From JACKII01 sp965222315 (GTDB lineage Bacteria; Pseudomonadota; Alphaproteobacteria; Bin95): 64,000 nucleotides of DNA. Each line of letters starts with the position of its first letter. The first letter of the stretch is position 1. Location of the stretch: contig OZ244951.1 of NCBI GenBank assembly GCA_965222315.1, forward strand, positions 4,340,001-4,404,000, given 5' to 3'. The notes beneath the pieces are model-generated. The model did not search any database and had not been told where the DNA came from. It worked only from the letters and a program-made list of their open reading frames with translations. This document shows positions 45,731 through 54,517 of this stretch, piece by piece. The position numbers and the translations under genes are program-made.

Positions 45731-47329
45731 TCAACCGGAAGCGCCAGCGGCAATCGCCACCGCCGGCGCCAAACCGGGGGCGACCATACCGAACTGCATC
45801 GTGCCTTCCTGCATCACCGACTGGGGCTTGGCGAATTCCTTCATTCCTGCAGCGTCGTAGCTCTGCGTGACATCATATTGCGCCGCAAGCGCATCCAAGA
45901 TCGCGGGATTGAGGCGGCAGTCGGCCAGAATCGATGGGCTGCCGGATACGTCGATGCGGGGCACGCGGTAGACATCTTCAAGCGACAGGCCGAAATCGAT
46001 CAGCAGTGAGGTTAGTTGGAACGTGGCGGGCACGATGCGCCGCCCGCCGCTCGCGCCGAGCGCAAACCAGGGCTTGCCATCCTTCATGGCGAGCACCGGG
46101 CACATGTTCGACAGCGGCCTGGCACCCGGCGCAATGCTGTTGGGTTGACCTGGCCGCGGATCGAACCAGAACAGGCCGTTATTCATCAAAATGCCGCTCT
46201 CCGGCAGGGTCAGGCGCGAGCCGAAGCGCTCCAGCAGCGTGTTGGTCAACGACACCATGTTGCCATGCCGGTCCACGACCGAAAGGTGCGTGGTGCTGGC
46301 ATCCGGACTGCCCATGTCGCCTGCGTGGCCATGATTAGCCAGACGGTAGGAAAACGCGTCATGCAGGGCATCGGCCCAGGCCAGATAGGCAGCGGTGGTG
46401 ACGCCTTCCCGCGGGTCCAGGGTTTCCTCGATCTGCCGGAGGGCGCGGGCGAAGGTCGGGCCGCCGCTGTAGCCGTGGGTCAGATAGACGGTCGCGCCGC
46501 GGTAGGGGACGGCCATGGCGGGCTGGATGGTGGGTTGATAGGCGGCCAGGTCTTCCAGAGAGATCGCACTTCCAGCCGCTTGCAGGTCGGCGACCAGAGA
46601 AGCCGCCAATTCCCCCTCGTAGAAATCGCGGGCACCGGCCTCCGCCAGCCGCCGGAGGGTCAGAGGCAGACTGCCCATCGGCTGGTACGCAACCTCGTGC
46701 GCGTCAGGCGTGATCGCCGGCAGGCCGCCCGGCAGGTAGATTGCCGCCGAGACCTCGAACTTTGCCAGGGTCTCGGCGCTGTAGGCGATTTCCAGGGTCT
46801 GGGGCCATTGCACCGGCAGGCCCCTTTCCGCCAGCGCAATGGCGGGCTGCAGGGCATCGGCCCAGGAAATCGTGCCGGAGCCAAAACGCTCCAGCGCCGC
46901 GGAAAATCCGGCGACGGCACCCGGCACGGCGATGGATTCTGCACCAACCTGATTGCGGTCGCCGGCGACTTTGGGCCAGGTGAACAGGGCGTCATTGCCG
47001 GAAACGCCATGTTCCAGCTCGTAGCGGGATGTGTCGAGCGCCAAGGGGGACTTCATGCCGAAGTCGACCATATGCGCCTGACCGGTTGACGCCTCGCCAT
47101 ACACCATAAAGCCGCCGCCGCCGATGCCGCTCATCCAGGGTTCGACCACGCCCATGGCAAGCGCGGTGGTGACAGCGGCGTCCATAGCGTTACCACCAGC
47201 CTCCAGCACCGCCGCGCCGGCCTCTGCCGCCATATAGTGCTGGCAAGCGACGATGCCGTTTTGACCCGTAACAGCGGGGCGCGTCAGCGTGAAATGGTCG
47301 GATATCGGCGGACGGGCGGAAAGCGGCAT
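45731..47329 (-). CDS. Gamma-glutamyltransferase family protein
   Basis: 532 residues from the ATG at 47329; the longer frame is non-conserved. N-terminal ACQHYMAAEAGAAVLEAGGNAMDAAVTTALAMGVVEPWMSGIGGGGFM matches the family. The nucleophile threonine is in the ASTTHLSVVDRHGNMVSLTNTL block, where the precursor is cleaved into two subunits; GASGGRRIV follows. No signal peptide is visible with this start, unlike E. coli Ggt, so a cytoplasmic acylase-like role is possible. Confidence 0.88.
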   Translation of the reverse strand: MPLSARPPISDHFTLTRPAVTGQNGIVACQHYMAAEAGAAVLEAGGNAMDAAVTTALAMGVVEPWMSGIGGGGFMVYGEASTGQAHMVDFGMKSPLALDTSRYELEHGVSGNDALFTWPKVAGDRNQVGAESIAVPGAVAGFSAALERFGSGTISWADALQPAIALAERGLPVQWPQTLEIAYSAETLAKFEVSAAIYLPGGLPAITPDAHEVAYQPMGSLPLTLRRLAEAGARDFYEGELAASLVADLQAAGSAISLEDLAAYQPTIQPAMAVPYRGATVYLTHGYSGGPTFARALRQIEETLDPREGVTTAAYLAWADALHDAFSYRLANHGHAGDMGSPDASTTHLSVVDRHGNMVSLTNTLLERFGSRLTLPESGILMNNGLFWFDPRPGQPNSIAPGARPLSNMCPVLAMKDGKPWFALGASGGRRIVPATFQLTSLLIDFGLSLEDVYRVPRIDVSGSPSILADCRLNPAILDALAAQYDVTQSYDAAGMKEFAKPQSVMQEGTMQFGMVAPGLAPAVAIAAGASG

Positions 47330-47573
47330 TGATGGCTCACACGATGGGGGAAAGTTATGGGGCGCGACCCTAGCCCGAATCGGGCCGGTTCGCCAGGGAC
47401 CGGCGTGCAGAGGGGAGGACGGGCGAAATGCCCCAACCACATGGCACGCCGCCCATTTCATGGTATGCAAGTTTCTTTGGCAGCCTGAACGCCGGAAACT
47501 CCTTCCCAGAGTTTCGCGGGCCCGTAGGGACTGCGCTTCACCAGGTTCCCCCGCGAGACTGAAAGACTGAGGC

Positions 47574-48062
47574 ATGACGATCGAAGCGCCGCTTCAAATC
47601 CACACCGGCACGGTGCGCCCCGAATGGATCGACTATAACGGCCATATGAACGTGGCCTTTTACATGATGGCGTTCGACGAGGCGACGGACACGTTCTTCA
47701 ACAACCTGGGCATCGGGCAAGCCTATAAGGAAAAGTACAATTTCTCGACCTTTACCCTGGAAGGCCACATCACCTACGACCGGGAGGTGATGGAAGGCGA
47801 CCCGCTGACCTTCAAGACCTATCTACTCGACTATGACCAGAAGCGGATGCACTACTTCCACGAGATGTACCATGGTACGGAAGGCTATTTGGCCTCTACC
47901 AACGAGTTGATGACGATCCATATCGACATGAGTGTCCGGCGCTCTGCGCCCTTTGCGCCGGAATTGCTGACCCGGCTTGAAGAAATCATGGCAGTGCATC
48001 GCACGGTGCCGAGGCCGGAAAAAGCTGGTAGAACTATCGGCATACGCCGCAAACCGAGGTAA
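47574..48062 (+). CDS. Hotdog-fold acyl-CoA thioesterase
   Basis: 162 residues. 4HBT-like: VRPEWIDYNGHMNVAFYMMAFDEATD contains the DxNGHMN active-site motif with Asp, His and Asn. It resembles the thioesterase unit linked to carnitine dehydrogenases. Hydrolyses an acyl-CoA or betainyl-CoA by family; the substrate is unproven. Divergent from the gamma-glutamyltransferase gene with about 245 bp between. Confidence 0.85.
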   Translation: MTIEAPLQIHTGTVRPEWIDYNGHMNVAFYMMAFDEATDTFFNNLGIGQAYKEKYNFSTFTLEGHITYDREVMEGDPLTFKTYLLDYDQKRMHYFHEMYHGTEGYLASTNELMTIHIDMSVRRSAPFAPELLTRLEEIMAVHRTVPRPEKAGRTIGIRRKPR

Positions 48063-48070
48063 ATTGTAGA

Positions 48071-48559
48071 ATGCGCTGGATCCCCACGCTTCTCGTCCTG
48101 ATGTTCGCCCCGGTCATGGCCTGGGCGGACTGCGTCGACCCGCCGGGGCCGGGAGTGGATTGGACCCGCTGCTATTTCGATGGCCGTGGCTTTCAGAACG
48201 TCGACCTGAGCGGGGCCAAGATGAAGGACGCCACATTCAGCCGCGGCGATCTTTCCGGCGCTGACCTCTCCGGCGCCAAGGGATCCAGGGCCAAGTTCAT
48301 CTCCGCCAATCTCCAGGACACTGACTTCGCCGGTGCGACCTTGCGGGAGGCGGATTTCACCAGCGCCGACCTGACCAACGCGTCCTTTGAGGGCGCCGAC
48401 CTGAGCCGTGCCCGCCTGTTCCGGGCGAAATTGCATGGTGCGGATCTGACGGGCGCTCGGATGCGCGGTGCGGATCTGCTGGAGGCCGACCTCTCCGGTG
48501 CACTGTGGATCGATGGTGAGCGCCGTTGCGCGGAGGGCTCGCTCGGCCAATGCCGCTAG
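48071..48559 (+). CDS. Exported pentapeptide-repeat protein
   Basis: 162 residues with a signal peptide (MRWIPTLLVLMFAPVMAWA). From about residue 45 on there are repeated A(D/N)LSG-type pentapeptides (VDLSGAKMKDATFSRGDLSG, then ADLTNASFEGADLSRARLF), forming a right-handed beta-helix. Two Cys lie in the N-terminal part (CVDPP, TRCYF) and two at the end. Function unknown; periplasmic. It slightly overlaps the ClC gene. Confidence 0.83.
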   Translation: MRWIPTLLVLMFAPVMAWADCVDPPGPGVDWTRCYFDGRGFQNVDLSGAKMKDATFSRGDLSGADLSGAKGSRAKFISANLQDTDFAGATLREADFTSADLTNASFEGADLSRARLFRAKLHGADLTGARMRGADLLEADLSGALWIDGERRCAEGSLGQCR

Positions 48560-50352
48560 GGTGGGGAGCGATCCGGAAGGAAACGGCCCGCAACACACGT
48601 GCCGTCGTGCATCACGAACAGGTTCTCCTTCTAAGCCTGGCGGTTGCGACCGGCCTAGCGGCCAGCCTGGGTGCGACCGCTTTCCGCGAATTGCTTGCCC
48701 TGTTCCAATGGGTTGCATTTGGCACGTTCGACGACTCTCTGATCGATACCGCAATGCAGTTGCCCTGGTGGCAGCGCCTGTCAATGCCGGTGCTGGGCGG
48801 TTTGCTCGTTGGCTATTTCATCTATCGCTTTGTACCGGGACAAAAGCCGGTCACAGTGCCGGAGGTAATGGAGGCCAGTGCGACCAAGGGCGGACGGATG
48901 TCGCTCAAACAGGGCATGCTGGGCGCGGTCGCCAACGCCGCAACACTGGGCTTCGGCGGGTCCGCCGGCCGGGAGGGACCGGTCGTGCATTTGGGGGCCA
49001 CCATCGGTTCGTGGATAGCCCAGCGGCTAAGCCTCTCTAGAGACCAAACTCGCACCCTGCTTGGCTGCGGCGTCGCCGGAGCCGTGGCCGCTTCCTTCAA
49101 TGCGCCGCTCGCCGGCGTTTTTTTTGCGCTGGAAGTGGTAATCGGCCGCTATGCGCTAGCCGCATTCGCGCCGATCGTGATGGCCTCTCTGGTGGCGACC
49201 ATCATGTCCCGCGCGATTTATGGAGAGTTCCCGGCGTTCGTCATTCCCGACTATACCACCTCATACTTCGAGTTCCCCGCGTTCGCGATGCTGGGGGTGG
49301 CGTCAGCGCTGGTCGCCGTAGCCTTTCTGCGTCTTGTGCCGTTTGTTGAAACGCAGATGGCAAAGTTGCCGATCCCGCCTTGGACCCGCCCGGCGGTCGG
49401 CGGTCTCGGTGTCGGTATCATCGCCATCGCGTTTCCCGAGGTGCTGGGTGTCGGCTACGGCACTACCGACGACGCCCTGAAGGGCGAGTTAGGTCTGCTG
49501 TTCCTGCTCGGCCTGCTGGCTGCCAAGACACTAGCGACCGCGCTAACGCTTGGCAGCGGTTTCGGCGGCGGCGTCTTCTCGCCATCCCTGTTTTTAGGCG
49601 CGATGCTGGGGGGCGCATTTGGTGTCATTGCCGGCAATGCGATTCCACAAGTGCTGGACCCACAGGATTTATCCTTGTTCGCCGGCGAAGGCGCCTACTC
49701 AATGGTTGGGATGGGCGCATTCGCCGGTGCGGTTCTCGGCGCGCCGATTTCCACTATCCTGATCATCTTCGAACTGACCGGCGACTACCAACTCACCATG
49801 GGTGTGATGCTGAGCACCGTGGTGGCGAGCGTCATCACCAACAATTGGCACGGCACCAGCTATTTTCGTGGCTCGCTTGCCCGGCGCGGTGTCGACATGG
49901 AAGCGCGGGTCGAGCACGACCTGCTGAAGACCGAGCGGGTCGATGCGCTGATGAGCACCGCTTTTTCCGCCATCCCGCTGAATACGCCGCTGGCGGACCT
50001 GCGCCTCTACCTGCAGACCGCCCCCTACAACGAGCTTTTCGTGCTGAATGAGGACCAGAGCCTGTTTGGCACTATCACCCTGGGCGATCTGGACGAGGCG
50101 GCCTTCGATCACGCGCTGGACGGGCTGGTCATCGCGGCCGACGTCGCCCGGCGCAACCCGCCCATGCTGGAAGCCGGCGACGACCTGCAGGACGCCATCA
50201 CGCTGATGGAGACCGTGCACGAGGAACATATCCCGGTGGTCAACAGCCGCTGCGCACGCAAACTGGTGGGCTTTGTCCACGAGAAGGACGTGATGCTGGC
50301 CTACAACCAGGCCCTGGTCCGCCTGCACCGGGACGAAGGGGCGGCGTTTTAG
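48550..50352 (+). CDS. ClC-family chloride channel/transporter with CBS domains
   Basis: 600 residues from the ATG at 48550. ClC core with GFGGSAGREGP (external gating Glu at 142), SFNAPLAGVFFALEVV, and GSGFGGGVFSPS; then cytoplasmic CBS pair (about 455-590). In the NAPLAG helix the position of E. coli ClC-1 E203 (proton path) is Val, as in many true channels, while E202 is kept. The usual GxGIP/GxGVP selectivity loop reads PVTVPEV. Inner membrane; anion conductance. Confidence 0.85.
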   Translation: MPLGWGAIRKETARNTRAVVHHEQVLLLSLAVATGLAASLGATAFRELLALFQWVAFGTFDDSLIDTAMQLPWWQRLSMPVLGGLLVGYFIYRFVPGQKPVTVPEVMEASATKGGRMSLKQGMLGAVANAATLGFGGSAGREGPVVHLGATIGSWIAQRLSLSRDQTRTLLGCGVAGAVAASFNAPLAGVFFALEVVIGRYALAAFAPIVMASLVATIMSRAIYGEFPAFVIPDYTTSYFEFPAFAMLGVASALVAVAFLRLVPFVETQMAKLPIPPWTRPAVGGLGVGIIAIAFPEVLGVGYGTTDDALKGELGLLFLLGLLAAKTLATALTLGSGFGGGVFSPSLFLGAMLGGAFGVIAGNAIPQVLDPQDLSLFAGEGAYSMVGMGAFAGAVLGAPISTILIIFELTGDYQLTMGVMLSTVVASVITNNWHGTSYFRGSLARRGVDMEARVEHDLLKTERVDALMSTAFSAIPLNTPLADLRLYLQTAPYNELFVLNEDQSLFGTITLGDLDEAAFDHALDGLVIAADVARRNPPMLEAGDDLQDAITLMETVHEEHIPVVNSRCARKLVGFVHEKDVMLAYNQALVRLHRDEGAAF

Positions 50353-50365
50353 GTTCCTCCCACCC

Positions 50366-50380
50366 CTGCCGTTGGTATAA
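50366..50380. repeat. 15-bp inverted repeat, left copy
   Basis: CTGCCGTTGGTATAA, the exact reverse complement of 51479-51493. The two copies flank the AraC gene. A third, looser copy (CTGCCCTTGGTATTAG) is at 51622-51637. Confidence 0.75.
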
Positions 50381-50413
50381 GAGCCCACCAAACAGATTGA
50401 TTGGGGACACGCG

Positions 50414-51430
50414 ATGCCACGGTCAATACCGCAACATACGGTCGTCTGGGCCCGCCAATTGTTCGGGGAGTTGCAGCAAAGTGACCTGCCGGCCCGGCAA
50501 TTGCTGCTCCGCGCCGGTCTGCGCGAGCCGGACATTGCCGGCAGCGACAGCAAGGCACCGGTCAATAGGGTGGCAGCGTTTTTTGAGCACGCCGCAATGG
50601 CCAAGGGCGACCCTCTGTTGGGGTTGCATTTCGGTCAACAGCAAGACCAACGGGATGGCGGCTTGCTGACTTATGTCGGCCTCAACTCGCCGACCGTGGA
50701 GCAGATCATCGTCAACCTGCACCGGTACCGGCGCGTGGCGACCGACTCGATCGAACTGGACATATCGCGCCTGTCGAGCGACGCGGGCTTCGAGTGGAGC
50801 TTCGGCGGACTTTCCCCGCAAGAGGGAACGCAGCTGCGGGAGTTCACCGTGGTGAATTTCTGGGAGTATCTGCGGAAGATGACTGGCAGACCGCTATTCC
50901 CCACGGCAATCCAGATCCAGCATGTCCGCGGCACGAACAAGGCTGCGTTCGACCGCTATTTCGGTATCGACGTACAATTCGGGGCCCCGCGAAACGTGGT
51001 GCATATGCGCGAGGACGACCTTAAGGCGCCCGTTCCGAACGCCGACGGGAAGCTGCTGGACGTGCTGAAACAATGTTGCGAGCAGGTGCTGGCGCAATTG
51101 CCGGAACCACGGCCAAGCCTTGCCGACCAGGTCCGCCACTATGCTGCCGAACGCCTGACCCAGGGTGAAGCGCGGCTGGAGAGCATTGCGCAAGCGCTGG
51201 GCCTGAGCCCCCGCACGCTGACACGGCGGCTGGCGGACGCGGACACCAGCTTCAACCGGATCGTGGATGAATTACGCAAGGAATTGGCCGAGAAGTACCT
51301 GACAGAGACGTCGCTCAGCATCACGGAGGTCGCCTTCGCTGTCGGCTACACCAATGTAAGCGCCTTCGACACCGCCTTCAAAAGGTGGACGGGCCAAACG
51401 CCGAACCGCTACCGCGTGCAGGCTGCCTGA
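50414..51430 (+). CDS. AraC-family transcriptional regulator
   Basis: 338 residues. N-terminal ligand-binding region of the Arabinose_bd (OruR/ArgR-like) type: GDPLLGLHFGQQQ and DGGLLTYVGLNSPTVEQ. C-terminal HTH_18 (about 245-335): LESIAQALGLSPRTLTRRLADADTSFNRIVDELRKELAEKYL then SITEVAFAVGYTNVSAFDTAFKRWTGQTPNRY. Target unknown. Confidence 0.88.
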   Translation: MPRSIPQHTVVWARQLFGELQQSDLPARQLLLRAGLREPDIAGSDSKAPVNRVAAFFEHAAMAKGDPLLGLHFGQQQDQRDGGLLTYVGLNSPTVEQIIVNLHRYRRVATDSIELDISRLSSDAGFEWSFGGLSPQEGTQLREFTVVNFWEYLRKMTGRPLFPTAIQIQHVRGTNKAAFDRYFGIDVQFGAPRNVVHMREDDLKAPVPNADGKLLDVLKQCCEQVLAQLPEPRPSLADQVRHYAAERLTQGEARLESIAQALGLSPRTLTRRLADADTSFNRIVDELRKELAEKYLTETSLSITEVAFAVGYTNVSAFDTAFKRWTGQTPNRYRVQAA

Positions 51431-51478
51431 CCCGCCAAATGTAATGGCTCGGTCATTAGAATGAGCGACCCGGACCTG

Positions 51479-51493
51479 TTATACCAACGGCAG
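51479..51493. repeat. 15-bp inverted repeat, right copy
   Basis: TTATACCAACGGCAG, reverse complement of 50366-50380. Confidence 0.75.
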
Positions 51494-51511
51494 AGAGAAA
51501 TGATCTTCTCT

Positions 51512-51611
51512 CCTTCATCCCGAGTGCCGGCGCAGCCGGCGTATCGAGGGATACAGTCGCCGGCCTCTCGATACGCCCCGGACTGCGATCCGGGGCTATT
51601 CGAGGTGAAGG
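51512..51611. repeat. Compound extragenic palindrome
   Basis: A 100-bp gene-free block made of nested stems: outer CCTTCATCCCGA and TCGAGGTGAAGG arms, inner GCCGGCGCAGCCGGC, CGTATCGAG/CTCGATACG, and CCCCGGACTGCGATCCGGGG. It resembles the multi-stem extragenic repeats found in several alphaproteobacterial genomes. Confidence 0.65.
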
Positions 51612-51621
51612 TCACTATCCC

Positions 51622-51637
51622 CTGCCCTTGGTATTAG
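51622..51637. repeat. Third, degenerate copy of the 15-bp repeat
   Basis: CTGCCCTTGGTATTAG, differing at two positions from the copy at 50366; it also contains the stop codon of the following minus-strand gene (51634-51636). Confidence 0.55.
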
Positions 51638-52236
51638 GCGGCGGCCGTATCCGCCTGGCGGCGCTGCCGGCGGCTGCGCAGGAAGAGCAATCCGGCCAGT
51701 GCAGACAGCATTGGGATTGCAGCGGGGGGAACCGGGACGGCGCTCGCTTCATCAGGGCCCGCCAGATCAGGCGTTTCGATCTGCGTGGACTTGCCGTTAA
51801 TTACGAATGGCACCTTGCCGCGCTCCAAAATCAAGGTCAACTGCGCGCCCTTGCCGTTGCCGGACGGGGCGAACTCCAGCCAAACCGCATCCTCGATTTT
51901 GCCAGCCGGTCCAGTCAACGCTTCGATGATGAAGCCGTCGTTTAACAGGGTGTATTCCTTCGGGCTGTCCTTCAACGCTTTGGACCGACCGGCATAGATG
52001 TTGAATATGCTGTTGCCCTTGTGCTGCAAAGCCTGAACGGCTGCGAGATCCAGGCCACCGCCCGCGTTCGCGCCGATAATGTCGAACAAGCCCAGCGTGT
52101 TACCGTTGTCGAGGTTCGCATAGACCGTGCCGCCATCCTCCTTAGACGGGGCCAGCCACATTGCGGACGCCGGCAGGCTCTGAACTGCAACGGCTGCAGC
52201 AATACCAATGACGGCGAATAATTTGCGCAAAGACAT
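51634..52236 (-). CDS. Exported protein with exosortase-type C-terminal sorting signal
   Basis: 200 residues. Signal peptide (MSLRKLFAVIGIAAAVAVQSLPASA). The C-terminus is a tripartite sorting signal: VPVPPAAIPML, a hydrophobic helix SALAGLLFL, then a basic RSRRQRR. This is VPLPA/PEP-CTERM-like, which directs exosortase-mediated processing and surface attachment. The central domain is not recognised. No exosortase gene is in the window. Confidence 0.75.
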   Translation of the reverse strand: MSLRKLFAVIGIAAAVAVQSLPASAMWLAPSKEDGGTVYANLDNGNTLGLFDIIGANAGGGLDLAAVQALQHKGNSIFNIYAGRSKALKDSPKEYTLLNDGFIIEALTGPAGKIEDAVWLEFAPSGNGKGAQLTLILERGKVPFVINGKSTQIETPDLAGPDEASAVPVPPAAIPMLSALAGLLFLRSRRQRRQADTAAA

Positions 52237-52335
52237 TTTTAGCCTCTCTCATTTTTGCATTCTCGATGCGAGGGCTGTCCCGCTCTCTCCGGATTTCACC
52301 CTTCACTTTTTATTTGGGCGGGCCGCGGGGAAATG

Positions 52336-52347
52336 TTTTGTACAAAA
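52336..52347. promoter_or_regulatory. 12-bp palindrome TTTTGTACAAAA
   Basis: Perfect 12-bp inverted repeat 100 bp upstream of the sorted-protein gene, in an AT-rich stretch. Possible operator. Confidence 0.35.
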
Positions 52348-52409
52348 TGCCGATTTTTTTCGATATCCCACCAAATACCGGGAAACCGCTTGCGGGCGGA
52401 AAATCGAGG

Positions 52410-53480
52410 TCAGTAGCGTTCCATCACCTGGCGGGCGAACTCCTCCGCGAAGCGCCATTTGCCGGCATTGCCGGTGGCCCACATGATCTCCTGCAGGCCC
52501 TGCGCCTCCAGTTCGCGGATCTGCTCGATCACCGCGTCAGGCTGGCCGACGATGCAGGTGGCGCGGATCAGGGGTTCGTCGATCAGGTCGGCCTCGCCCG
52601 GATGCAGGTAGGTGTAGTGGAATTCATGCGTGCGCAGGTGACGAAGTTCCGGGGCGGTATCCTCCACCAGCTTGCAGTAGCCGGGCCACATGGGCTTCAG
52701 GAAGTCCGGCACCTCGACGCCGCGTTCGTGCACCTCGTCATAGAAATAGTAGACGCTGGCCATGACGTTTGGCCCGATCAGGCGCTTGATCCGGTCGCTG
52801 TCCACCGCCTCCCCCGGCTCCAGCAGCGCGATGTTGGTCAGCGAACTATTCAGGAAGTCGCTGCCGATGGTGCGCCCGGCGCTTGCCGCACCCTGGCGGA
52901 CATGGGCCATGGCCTCCGGTACGGCCACGCCGCGGGGCGGGATCGCGAAGACCAAGCCGTCGCCAAACTCGCCCGCCAAGCCCATGGCCCGCGGCCCGAA
53001 GCCAGATACATAGAGCGGGATTTTCGGCTCCAGGTTCATGTAGCCGGTCTCGTCATGCATCAGCATTTTGATCGGCTTGGTGACGCCGTTATAGGTGTAG
53101 TCCACCGTCTCACCCCGCAGCAGCGCCGAGAGCACGCGGAGGTATTCCCGGTACTCGGCGATCTTCATCGGCCGCTGGCCCATGGTGCGCATGGCGGTGT
53201 TGCCGGTGGCGATGCCCAGATGGATGCGCCCCGGCGCGATGCGGTTGATGGAGGCGGCGGCTGCGACATGGACCGGCGGGATGCGCGGGCCGGTGATCGA
53301 GGTGCCGGTGCCCAGATGCAGGGTGCGGGTCTGCTGCGCCGCCAGCGCCATGACGGCGTAGCAGTCGGAAAACAGCATCTGGCTGTCGGCGATCCAGACC
53401 GCATGATAGCCCAGCCGCTCGACATGGGGAAAGAAGCCGATCTCGTCGATATTGGCCATCATGCAGATGCTGAACTTCAT
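52410..53480 (-). CDS. LLM-class (luciferase-like) oxidoreductase
   Basis: 356 residues from the ATG at 53480 (MKFSICMMANIDEIG). TIM-barrel luciferase-like features: LGYHAVWIADSQMLFSD, RTLHLGTGTSITGP, RIHLGIATGNTAMRTMGQRP, and PLYVSGFGPRAMGLAGEFGDGLVF. It is a different subgroup from the two LLM proteins at 4222 and 6982, closer to the F420-dependent methylenetetrahydromethanopterin reductase-like set. Cofactor and substrate unproven. The heptamer array lies in its upstream region. Confidence 0.83.
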   Translation of the reverse strand: MKFSICMMANIDEIGFFPHVERLGYHAVWIADSQMLFSDCYAVMALAAQQTRTLHLGTGTSITGPRIPPVHVAAAASINRIAPGRIHLGIATGNTAMRTMGQRPMKIAEYREYLRVLSALLRGETVDYTYNGVTKPIKMLMHDETGYMNLEPKIPLYVSGFGPRAMGLAGEFGDGLVFAIPPRGVAVPEAMAHVRQGAASAGRTIGSDFLNSSLTNIALLEPGEAVDSDRIKRLIGPNVMASVYYFYDEVHERGVEVPDFLKPMWPGYCKLVEDTAPELRHLRTHEFHYTYLHPGEADLIDEPLIRATCIVGQPDAVIEQIRELEAQGLQEIMWATGNAGKWRFAEEFARQVMERY

Positions 53481-53590
53481 GGCGGGCGGTCCTTTTATGG
53501 GGTTGAACCGGCGGCAGGGCGGCCCATTTGCTGGACGACAGAGCATCTAAGTACCGACCGGCGGCCACCGGACAAAGCAAAGGTAGGGGG

Positions 53591-53701
53591 TCTACGTTCT
53601 ATCTACATTGCATCGACATTAGATCTACATGGGATCTACATCGATTCTACATTCATCTACATTTTTGGGCCAGAATGTCGATAAATGTAGATGAATGTAG
53701 A
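53591..53701. repeat. Phased TCTACAT heptamer array with 19-bp inverted repeat
   Basis: Seven TCTACAT-type units start at 53591, 53602, 53613, 53624, 53635, 53646 and 53656, that is every 11 bp (last step 10). Two have a single change (TCTACGT, TCGACAT). Three inverted units (ATGTCGA, ATGTAGA, ATGTAGA) start at 53675, 53685 and 53695, every 10 bp. TCTACATTCATCTACATTT at 53646-53664 is perfectly inverted at 53683-53701, with an 18-nt loop. Confidence 0.85.
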
Positions 53702-53776
53702 TGTTTTCGGATTTTTTTTCCGGATAGCGGTTAACACGGGCTTAATCGTCCGCTGGCGCGTTAAGGAAAAGCCACC

Positions 53777-54514
53777 TCAGTCATACTCTAGTACATCTTT
53801 GCCATAGCGCGCCAGATATACTGGCACGGGGTGACCGCCGTGCAGGTTCCAGGGGTCGCTATGGGTCAGCAGGCGGCGGGTTTCCCGGAGGGCGATGCTG
53901 GTCGGCTCCGGCGTGTTCGCCATGGCAAGGGCGTCGGCGATGGGTATCCATTGCAGGTCCACCAACTCGCCCGACCCGCCCAACTCGCCATATGTATTCT
54001 GCCGGTCCACGATAAAGAACCGGGCATTGAAGCGGCGCACATTGTTGGGAGGCGTCACGGCGCGGGCGACATAGTCCAGACAGTCGAGACGCGGGGCCAG
54101 GCCGGTTTCGAAGAACGGCTCCCAGTCGGCAGTAACCTTCTCTGCCTTGTAACGCCCGTGGTGCGGCGCGCCGACGATCAGGCCGGTTTCCTCGAACGTC
54201 TCCCGGATGGCGGCGCAGGCTAGCGCCCTTGCCTTTCGGGCCGATGCTTTCTTCTGCAGCCGCTCCATAACCGGGCCGCGCAGGTCGCCATGGGCGGGGA
54301 TGCCGACGTCTTCCGGGTCCAGCCGCCCACCGGGAAAGACGAAGGTGTTCGGCATGAACACGTGCTTGCCGGAGCGGTGGCCCATCAGGATGCGGGGCTC
54401 TTTCTCGGCGGCGGCGTCGCTGGAGCGGTCCACGACGATCAGGGTAGCGGCGTCGCGCGGGATCAGCGTTCCCTTGCGGTGCGGTTGTCCGACTGGCGGT
54501 ACAGGGGCATTCAT
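53777..54514 (-). CDS. Nudix hydrolase
   Basis: 245 residues. Nudix motif in split form: FPGGRLDPEDVG, about 30 inserted residues, then ALACAAIRETFEETGLIVG with the REx2EExG core. This interrupted box is seen in the NUDT19/RppH-distant group. N-terminus DAATLIVVDRS and MGHRSGKHVFMPNTFVFPGG follow the family. It hydrolyses a nucleoside-diphosphate-linked or CoA substrate; identity unknown. Confidence 0.82.
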   Translation of the reverse strand: MNAPVPPVGQPHRKGTLIPRDAATLIVVDRSSDAAAEKEPRILMGHRSGKHVFMPNTFVFPGGRLDPEDVGIPAHGDLRGPVMERLQKKASARKARALACAAIRETFEETGLIVGAPHHGRYKAEKVTADWEPFFETGLAPRLDCLDYVARAVTPPNNVRRFNARFFIVDRQNTYGELGGSGELVDLQWIPIADALAMANTPEPTSIALRETRRLLTHSDPWNLHGGHPVPVYLARYGKDVLEYD

Positions 54515-54517
54515 CTT

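Noticed and set aside
53591..53701. CRISPR array
   Set aside because: Units are 7 bp with 3-4 bp spacers and helical spacing; no 20-40 bp repeats with unique spacers and no cas genes.
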